Shown here one piece after another: positions 56,207 to 64,000 of a DNA stretch of 64,000 bases. A program made the position numbers and the translations under genes. The stretch comes from Ascaris suum (taxonomy: Eukaryota; Nematoda; Chromadorea; Rhabditida; Ascarididae), in the NCBI GenBank assembly GCA_013433145.1, contig CM024168.1:14190868-14254867 (forward strand), in the 5' to 3' direction. Within the stretch, counting starts at the first letter, position 1; each line of letters begins with the position of its first letter. The notes below the pieces were generated by a model. It was not told where the DNA came from, did no database searches, and was given only the letters and a program-made list of their open reading frames with translations.

Positions 56207-57956
56207 TCAAAAGTGTGCGCATATGAATTGTGTCCTACCAGGATTGTGGTGAGAGCCGCTGCAGTGAAAGATATAAACAATATTGGAAGGGGACTGAGGT
56301 GTCGGAGGATTTTTCTGCCACCGTTCAGCATCAACAAATTGTATAGTCCATAAGCTATAGCAAGTAGATGGAAAATAGCAGAATATTGTATCCATCTCCT
56401 AAAATCGAAACTTTTCAAAAGTTTGCAAAGAAAAGAATGTGAGAAAAATGCTAAAATCGTCATATTTATAAATGATTTACATTGAATTACACTAAAATAA
56501 TGCAAATATTTTTTCGATCAGCAGAATCGCATAATAAAATCAAAATACCACATAGATTCTCACCTTAGGCTGAAATATTTTCCATATGAGAGCGGCAAAC
56601 GGTATGCACAAAAAATAGACAACAATAAAAGTGTTGAAAATATGCGGAAACACGCTGCACCAAATGCTCCCAAAAACGTCATTACTTCTATAATTATACA
56701 CCTGCAAAACAATAAGACTACTTCATATAGATTGATAATGTTCGGTGAGAAGAGAAACAACGTACACATTGGCTCCAATCAGCCCTCATCTTTGTGCACG
56801 TAATCGTATCAGTAGAAGAAGGCAGGATTTCATGTTTTCGTTCAATGCTTCTTCAGTATTCTGTGCCGCAGTTCAAACACTCGACTTCAGAGGTGTTGAT
56901 ATTCCATCCGGGATCATTTCAAGCATATTACGATTTTAGAATTTGTTGACATATTACGAATTACAAAAATCAAATTACAAAAAATTGTTATTGCATTTTA
57001 GAGGTTTGGCGTCTTACTAACCCTCGTAATCTCGAATGCGACCACCAAAGAACGCTCGACAGACCATAATTAAATTTTTTGAATTCGAGGCTTTCCGTCG
57101 TATGGGTACTGAACATGTTGCCACTATGAAAGCGCATTATGCAGCTAGGGCTTTTTGAACTCTATGGTGCATCAAGTAGTATGAAGTGACGTTGGAATAG
57201 TATTTTATCACGTGTTTCTTGAATCCTTTAATCAATTATTGATGAGCATAGTATGAATAAAAATACAAAAAGAAATTGCGTCCATTTGTCTAGTCTTTAA
57301 TTGCGCAGTTATTATGTAAATTTATCCATAAATTTTCAATATGTAGATTTGCCCAGTTGCGAAGTTTATAAATATGCAAGTAACTAGAGCAGAAGTGGTG
57401 CAAACACCTAGATGAGAAAGCCCCTTATATCGAATTGGAACTCGATATAATCATTGCTGTTCTCCCATCTCCCCTTCCCCAAAATGTGATGATGCAGATA
57501 TGCATGAAGCATACCTTTCACTATATTATCTGCCGGCTCTAAGTTTCGCTTCCCAATTGTACTGAGATTACCGAAGAATCTTTCAATAACCATAAATACG
57601 TATGCGACTAACGTGGCTAATTTGCGAGTGATTCGATAATAGGAGAGATACACTTTTATTTCCATTATCAATAAACCGATCGCATAGAGTTGCATTGGTA
57701 TAAAGACGTTGATTGTGAATAAATTAATAACATCTTTGAGTGAAATTTTCACAAAAGCCAAATAGAGCACATAGGAAGCTGATAGAAGCGTAGGCCATAA
57801 CAATATAAAGCTGAGAATATTGGTGATGTTGTTGAAATAGAGTCCTAAAAATGGTGAACTGTAATATTCATATTTGATATACATCACTGCAGTCAATCCA
57901 CCTGCACTTTTACTCAAAAAGAAGGAAAATTTTACAGCAACCTTCAAAAGTGCCAT
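56207..57956 (-). CDS. Putative seven-TM chemoreceptor-like membrane protein, partial model
   Basis: Three exon-like segments. 57956-57408 is a 182-codon open frame with at least three membrane spans (NNITNILSFILLWPTLLSAS, NVFIPMQLYAIGLLIM, LATLVAYVFMVIERFF) followed by a polar stretch; the segment VIERFFGNLSTIGKR recalls the ER-motif region of nematode serpentine receptors. 56701-56564 (acceptor TTTTGCAG, donor CCTAAG|gtgaga) encodes another span (FPHIFNTFIVVYFLCIPFAA). 56398-56207 or -56176 is a terminal exon. The first segment probably ends earlier than its ORF; a donor at GCATAC|gtattt (about 57540) is phase 0 and would join the second. Both last exons are open in two frames, giving two phase-consistent endings. 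Family assignment is tentative; the possibility of an unrelated membrane protein is open. Confidence 0.5.
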
Positions 57957-59591
57957 TGAGATTATTCAAATCGGTAGCGTCACCCTTAAGAACGACCAAT
58001 ATGGAAAATCGCACAGAAATTGCATAATTTAACTAGAGTTCTTCAGAAGGAAGGAAATATTAACTAGGAGGTATAGAGGGAAAAACGAGCAGTGTTCTAA
58101 TCACGACAGTGATAGGAACACTTCAATATAGGAAAGGTTGGTATATTTTAATACAGATTTACCGTAAATACTGATGGCCATTTAAAGAAATTTGCCCATT
58201 CCCATCCCTACTTCCATTAGAAAACTGTTTTGCAACTGTGGGACGAATGTGAGTTATTCGATTCGAGAACAAAGAAGCGCTCTTGAATGCGATATTATTA
58301 AACGAAAGACTTTTCTTTCGTAGGATATCCTTTCAGAACGAAAAAAGAACGCGTGAACGGAATGTTCCCTCAGGTAGAAGACTCGATTCAGTAGAGCGTC
58401 TATTGAACGGAACACATTCCTACCGAAACTTGCGAAAACCAAATGACTACTTCTACGAAAAATGATGCATATGATGAGAAGATTACTCATGAATAAATCG
58501 CTGCCTCTTAACTTTGAGAAATAGAGGGCCCTAGTTTTACTCCTATGATATAGGGTAAATAATCATTAAAAAATTCCGTTACCACATATAATGCTGTTGT
58601 TTTGGTAGGTGCAGTATTCTTCATCGGAAGGAAAGGCCGGTTTTATGAAGTGCTGCAGGTCTACAGCCATTAGTGCTTCCAAGTGATGCAAAAGCAACAT
58701 CTTCCATTCCAAGCAAGGGATTGTCTAATATTTGGTTTTCCTGAAGAGCCTCGGAGAGTATCGTTCCAACTAGGCAATGCACAACTCAGTCCTTGGCTTC
58801 AATGGCGCAACTACAATAAAAAGCCGTTACTTGTCACCACAACAAACTCTACTTTTGCATTGCAAAAGTAACGCACAAACAAATGGAAAACATTATTAAT
58901 CTGCACACAATACAGAGATTTTGCAGTTCTGCTTACGCCTTATGGACTACTGCGAAAATAACGCACAAAAATTGAAAAGAATTTTACAGAAGTTTTGCCA
59001 TCACTTGCGTGGTTTCAAAGCAAAGAATGCAGCAGTGAGTAAACTAGGTATCTTCATACTCTGGGCTAACAGCTTATTTGATCTTATATTTGAATAGGGG
59101 TTCAAAAGGTCATTCGGTCTCTATTTTTAATGAATGTGACTTGCATCGACCGCTCATCCTTTTCCTTTATATGCGCAATTTAAGACAGTGACAGTAAATT
59201 TCCTCAAATAGCCGAATAAATCTACTGTTTGTGATTTTCACCAACTGATTCCATTGTTGTTTATAAACGGGGATAATGCTCATACAGCAGCGGATTTCTG
59301 CTAACACAAACTTACAAAAAGCGGATGAACAATGGTGGAATCGGTGGTCATCCTTTTCAGTCGAGTAAACACGCATAAAGTGATTCCAGAAAGGTGATGA
59401 GACGTGATAGCCAAATATGACCCTATTCAAAAATAAGGCAGCGTGAAGCAATTATAAATCTCTTCGTTGAAGAGTCCCAGAAAGTGCGAAACGTTCAACT
59501 CAACAGTGATTAATGGCTTCGAATGAATGTTCCATAATAAATGCCACTTATTAAAGAGGGAAATTGGAGCGGATATTAATTCTCCGATTTG
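57957..59591. other. Intergenic or receptor gene 5' region
   Basis: About 1.6 kb. A minus frame at 59167-59451 contains VSSPFWNHFMRVYSTEKDDH and ends at an excellent donor CTTTTT|gtaagt near 59320, so a minus-strand exon may be present. No phase-consistent link to the receptor-like exons was found. Confidence 0.35.
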
Positions 59592-59815
59592 CAATGTTAC
59601 ATATCACTGTAAGTGCAAAGCGTTAAGAAGATCGTTTACGTAATGGTCGTTTGAAAACGTTTCTCTTGAGCTTCTATCGCTCGAGAACTTTCTCGAAAGA
59701 ACTGAATAGCAAGACATTATATAGAGAGTGAGCAATCGACAGCATAGAAAATAGATATGATAGACGTCGATTCTGATAGAGTAGATAAGCTGCAAGTTTA
59801 AGCATTATAGTTGTA
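59592..59815 (-). CDS. Candidate exon, membrane span plus polar tail
   Basis: After an acceptor-like AACTTGCAG (about 59794), one minus frame encodes IYFLCCRLLTLYIMSCYSVL and then a Ser/Arg-rich tail (SRKFSSDRSSRETFSNDHYV) to a TGA. This is the shape of a last membrane span and cytoplasmic tail. An overlapping frame (59674-59919) is also hydrophobic. It could belong to a second receptor gene next to 56.2-58 kb. Confidence 0.3.
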
Positions 59816-60005
59816 TTACATTTTAGAAAAATCAAAGTGATTGCTGAAGTAAAATCATACGGAGATTTGATTCGAAAAACGGTCACACTATATGATACCC
59901 AAATTAGCGGCGCCATCAAACGTCTTTCTTGTACGATGTGCGTGGATTCATCCTAAGGAGTTCTACAAATGCGCTCTTTCCACTCCCTTCAAGCGTCTTC
60001 TCAAC

Positions 60006-60125
60006 CAATCAATTTCAATCACCATTTTCAATTCATCATTTTCAATTCACCACCTTTTACCTTGCATTTCTAATGCAAAGTTTCCAACTCAATTTTTAAT
60101 CCACTTTCAATCCGCCATTTTCACC
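60006..60125. repeat. Degenerate repeat of ATTTTCAATTCACC-like units
   Basis: Units such as CACCATTTTCAATTCATC, ATTTTCAATTCACCACC and CCACTTTCAATCCGCC follow each other with drifting spacing of about 15-18 bases. Confidence 0.55.
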
Positions 60126-60836
60126 TTGACATTTAGAATGCGCGATTCTCGGCATAGTTTTGAACCCGCTCTCATCAATTGATCATCTCCAGTTCATCTT
60201 GTTTCAACTACCGTTGCCTACTAAGAATCCGGCAACCACACTGATTATTTATAGAAAAGCTGTAAATCGAGCTTTTCACTTTTTTCCTCTGCCGTTTCCT
60301 TTAATTAATTTCACTGCCGGGGTGCGCAGATTTTAATCTAAAATTATACACTTTACGCGGAAACTCTATTAGTCACTCCAGACGATGGCATTATGATAAA
60401 CCCTATGGAAATGACACATAAAGAATTGTCAATTGCAAAGCACAGCAGTTTTACGACGTTTCATTTAATGAATAGTTTCATGGAATAGCAAAGTAAACCA
60501 AGCAGTCGAAATTCATTGTACCTCTACGATGACTTTATGAGAAAATTATTGCCATTCAAGTGGGATTTCTTGATGAATGCGGCAATATAATTCTCCTGAG
60601 AAACATCTATAAATAAAAAATTAAAGCAGATTCGAGCATGAAAAGTGTAAAGTTCCTTTGAAAGAATGCATCATGTTGGCGCCATGCAAATTCGTATAGA
60701 GTATTTATGCGTTCACTCTTGCATACTCTATATTTCGCATTGTATATTATATCGAACGATATACCACTACGTTCAAAAATTCTTTCTTTTCTTGCTCCCT
60801 AGTGGATATATTTTGGTATACATCATTGTTCCCCCT

Positions 60837-60857
60837 CCCCCCCCCCCCCCCCCCCCC
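60837..60857. repeat. Poly-C homopolymer
   Basis: About 21 consecutive C residues, the longest C-run in the window, preceded by CCCCCT. Confidence 0.95.
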
Positions 60858-62415
60858 ACGCCTCCTCTTTCATTTCATGAATGCATTTCTTAAAGAAAAA
60901 CTAGCTATATCTATAAAGGTTCATTCGTCTGTAAATGCTGAATTATAAAGAATGGACAAAAAATGACATTAAAAACTGCTTGTCCGTTGAATATGCAAAA
61001 ATATCGGCAATCTATGATTACGAACATTTGGCTAACCATATTTGCTTAGCTGCCAATAATATGGTTGCTTCATAATCGGGTCATTCATTCTTCGAGCAAA
61101 TGAAATAATTAGTGGGGTTTCGACAGGGAAGAGCAAACGTCGTTTTGAATACTAAAACAACGGCTCGCAGCTACATTCACCACGACTGATAATCTAATCG
61201 TATGCAAATTATTTACTGAATGAAATGCAGAATTCTACGAAATGCGTAAAACTTTAGAATTTTTTTATTTACTTTAACGATAGATGAAAATTAAACACGC
61301 CGATCAGTCTCATTTGGCTTTCATTTGAAATTCTCTTGCATTTCGAATAAAGTTGCACTGGATTGATGCTTAAAATTTAATTATTACAATCATTTAACTC
61401 ATCGATTTCGTTTTATAAGAGGACATATCGATCACAGTATATTGCTATCACCTTTAACATAAAATATTGAAATCGTTTCCATTTAGTTCAAAAATTAACG
61501 TAAAGTGTTTTAAGATGGTGGAAATGACATCAATGTAATTGTGCAATGGTGGTTTCACTTAGATAAATATTGAATTATTAATGAAATATTCGCATTTGAT
61601 ACGTATCACCTTTGCAGAATTATTCAATGAAACAATTTATTGAACGCATTAAAGAGAAATGTGCAATAGGAAGAATTCGTTTGATATTATTTCATCTGTC
61701 GTATTAAATTAAAATATAATTGAAATGGAAAAATCGAATTGTAGAGGTAGAAAAAGAACTGCATCGAGACAACTACAATCAGTGAATGCGTTTTGGTTGG
61801 ATTCACGTGCAATGTCACTTCTTGTGTTCACGAGTTAAATGAAGAAGTTTCCTATATCTTTTGAAAAGCAAACAAACTTTTCGATGTTTACTGCCAGCCA
61901 TAGGTGAATGCGGCTAATTCTTTCAAAAATAAATGCGCATATAAGGAAAAACTTCTTTATCGATATAATAGGAGCTCATATCGTGCAAGTGAATGATTTG
62001 AATGAGATGATTAATACGCAAAACAATGTGATGTACAACGAATGCAGGGAAAAATTTTCATAATTTACTGAGTAAATGATGCGATAACATCATATGTTAA
62101 TGAAAATGCGTACATTATGCTAAAAGAAGACAATGATGTGATGTGCTAAATGATGCAGTCAAATGAAGATGACACATTTCACGAACAAAAGGTTAACGCA
62201 TATTTGCAATAGGTTGAGGTGCATTAAAGTGGTGAAAGAAACGAATCAAATTAATGAAATATCTACAGTGGTCACGAACTGTTTTTTCGGCGTCCAATCC
62301 CACAAATCGTTTAAGGCTGTCTCACCTGAAACAATGTGCATTGAAGTCGCTACTATCGATCTTCGAGTAACTATTAGGAAATCTAAGTTTAAAAGGGTTC
62401 GACTAAAAGAGTCAG

Positions 62416-62972
62416 CTATATGTGGCAAAAGCAAAACTCCGATGAGGTGGAGAATTGCTTCCTAAAATAGAATAAAAATTCATGACATAGCTCAGCTTTA
62501 TCGTCCACCTTATAGCAAAAAAAAATGGGGAGATAGGAATTACTCATCTTTATGGTGCCTATTGACGTTAAGCGATGAGAACAGATGAATTGCAACCAGC
62601 GAATGTCTAAAATTTGGCCATTTGAAGCTGTTCGACGCTCATTCAACGGACAAAGCTGCACCAATCTGTGGTTTGCTCGCAACCGGTTGATGACAAAATA
62701 CAATTGTTGAATTTCACTACTCTCGTGATATTCACGAAACATATTACATGTTTCTTTTCTAGAATGGCGAATTTTTAGGTCTCACTTGGTGAGAAGGTAT
62801 CATTCAAGTTGCCTTGAAGAAACCGTCGAAAAAATTCCTTTCGGCTGATTGTGAAGCGTTGAAGAAAACGCTCATTGCAAAGAAAATACCATTTTCGAGG
62901 TTGATCAGTAATAGTTTTGATGAGCTGTATCCACTTGATCAAACCATTCCCGTATTCTGTTGAAAATGACAA
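62416..62972 (-). CDS. Weak candidate exons, unknown
   Basis: Two minus frames, 62972-62775 (TEYGNGLIKWIQLIKTITDQ, SRKEFFRRFLQGNLNDTF) and 62742-62416 (SSEIQQLYFVINRLRANHRL, TASNGQILDIRWLQFICSHR), look partly protein-like. They could be exons downstream of 63124, but that segment already ends in a stop codon, so they would be a separate gene. Boundaries are not resolved. Confidence 0.25.
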
Positions 62973-63123
62973 AACTTTCGAGCGCTTAATAAAGAATTCT
63001 CAAATAAGGTAAATGACATATTCTAGAAGTTCTATAACTTTTCAAAGCTTTAATGAGCTCCAAATGCTTAAAAAGCAAATTTTTGTATTTCACTTTTTTT
63101 TTCAGGACCTAATGAATCTACTT

Positions 63124-63402
63124 TCATGTCACCTCTTCCTTAGCCGCTTCATTCTGGTCGTTTAATTTCTCTTCACTTCTCTTCCCGTCTGCTGCCTCGT
63201 CCTTTTTTTCCTCCTTCTCTCCGTTCGTTTCATTTGCTTCCTCTTTCCGCTTTTCGTCTTCTTTAGAACTGTCTCCACTTTTCTCTACCATTGAATCATC
63301 TTTTTTAACGGGTTCTTTGGCCGATTCTTTATTAGTATCCTTTGTCACCTGTTCTCCACTCATTTTTTCCTTGCTTGGTGCATCATTAACTTTGCTGCTT
63401 GC
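63124..63402 (-). CDS. Terminal exon, Lys/Glu-rich disordered tail, 92 aa
   Basis: Acceptor TTTTTATAG|GCAAGC at 63402, then 93 codons in phase 0 to TGA at 63124. The peptide is extremely charged and low in hydrophobics (KDTNKESAKEPVKKDDSMVE, EKRKEEANETNGEKEEKKDE), a classic disordered tail. A long run without hydrophobic residues and with mixed codons is not expected by chance, so this is very likely real coding sequence. Upstream exons (perhaps around 63480-63752) could not be joined with confidence. The full protein and its function are unknown. Confidence 0.62.
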   Translation of the reverse strand, partial: ASSKVNDAPSKEKMSGEQVTKDTNKESAKEPVKKDDSMVEKSGDSSKEDEKRKEEANETNGEKEEKKDEAADGKRSEEKLNDQNEAAKEEVT

Positions 63403-63545
63403 CTATAAAAACCATTTGTTCAAGCCAATGCCACACTGAACGTTATTCTAACATACGACTTTCCATGACACCGCTAAGGCCCATTTTTTTTGCCGACTTC
63501 TCGATGATCTTGCAAAGCCTACAGCCCACAACTCACCAACCTGAA

Positions 63546-63752
63546 TTAGGCGATTGAAAAGTGCCCTAGAAATAAAATATTCGTTTCCCGTAGCGAAACA
63601 ACCTTCCGAAAGCTCAACTGTTGCATAAACAACTCATTGCGGATCGGACTTTTCATTGCTAGCATTATGGGTGTAATATTGAGTGCTGTCGCCACAATCG
63701 TCTGTTTTCGATCGTTTGTATGCAATCCTTCACGAAACGTTATCAAAAGCAT
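63546..63752 (-). CDS. Candidate exon upstream of the Lys/Glu-rich tail
   Basis: 68-codon frame (KQTIVATALNITPIMLAMKS, RNELFMQQLSFRKVVSLRET). A short acceptor-donor pair inside its end (TTTCTAG|GGCACT to AATTCAG|gttggt) suggests the region may be spliced differently. It is on the right strand and distance to feed the exon at 63402, but phase could not be verified. Confidence 0.28.
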   Translation of the reverse strand: MLLITFREGLHTNDRKQTIVATALNITPIMLAMKSPIRNELFMQQLSFRKVVSLRETNILFLGHFSIA

Positions 63753-64000
63753 CCATTATTCAATACAATAATATTTATTATTTAATTCTGAGTGCATTTC
63801 TCTACTCTATCTAGTGTAATGAGGGCGTTAAATAGAGGATGAACCAGTGATGACAATGTCTCTTTGTGAGATCATTCTATACGAATGTGTCATAAAATAA
63901 CATTTATGGAATGCATAAAAAATAGACAACATTAAGAAAACTCGTTTCTATAATTTCGGTTTCTGAACTCACAAATGCTCGAATTTGAAATCTCATATTC

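Larger units (their letters stand above)
59816..62415. other. Intergenic with short repeats
   Basis: 2.6 kb of AT-rich DNA. It holds a degenerate tandem repeat (60006-60125), a C-homopolymer (60837-60857) and no supported gene. The plus frame at 60666-60893 runs through the C-homopolymer and is rejected. Confidence 0.5.

Noticed and set aside
60666..60893. 75-codon frame with a poly-Pro run
   Set aside because: The Pro run is the C-homopolymer at 60837-60857; the rest is AT-driven and lacks splice or family support.

Overview
This window is nuclear DNA from a nematode. Three kinds of evidence support that: a cuticlin-type ZP-domain gene (a family of the nematode cuticle), protein-coding genes split by many spliceosomal introns with short TTTAG/TTTCAG-type acceptors, and AT-rich intergenic DNA carrying long (TA)n microsatellites. 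The species cannot be named from sequence alone. Gene density is low and introns are often 0.5-1.3 kb. I saw no bacterial operons, CRISPR arrays, rRNA, convincing tRNA genes or transposase genes.

Four genes could be rebuilt exon by exon with phase-consistent splice sites. (1) A cuticlin-like ZP protein on the minus strand (9258 to 3617, 8 exons, 369 aa), with signal peptide, furin-like site and C-terminal membrane anchor. (2) A cytoplasmic dynein light intermediate chain on the plus strand (22621 to 30978, 9 exons, 438 aa), including the P-loop and the C-terminal adaptor-binding helix. (3) A multi-Tudor protein on the minus strand (about 41813 to 33160, 13 exons, about 683 aa), with one complete extended Tudor domain and one or two divergent ones, probably a small-RNA/germ-granule type scaffold. 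(4) A mitochondrial ATPase inhibitor IF1 on the plus strand (44261 to 45898, 3 exons).

Layout: 1-3.6 kb is mostly intergenic with a degenerate tandem repeat. The cuticlin gene fills 3.6-9.3 kb, with a 166-bp (TA)n tract about 245 bp upstream of its start codon. From 9.7 to 21.6 kb there are only weak candidate exons. The dynein gene fills 22.6-31 kb, followed by weak minus-strand ORFs and then the Tudor gene to about 42 kb. From 42.8 to 46.8 kb the IF1 gene sits inside a nearly perfect inverted repeat (arms about 737 bp, spacer about 2.55 kb). Each arm carries the same 99-100 codon ORF pointing inward. A 158-codon ORF starts 4 bases beyond the right arm. From 47 to 64 kb there are partial genes: a probable secreted protein (minus, 48.3-49.7 kb), a multi-pass membrane protein resembling a chemoreceptor (minus, 56.2-58 kb) and a Lys/Glu-rich terminal exon (minus, 63.1-63.4 kb).

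The genes do not form an obvious pathway; they look like neighbours on a chromosome. The most unusual structure is the young inverted duplication around IF1. Two GC-AG introns with an identical donor core, one in the dynein gene and one in the Tudor gene, are the other clear oddity. Exon boundaries are my reading of splice consensus and protein similarity. None has been checked against transcripts.
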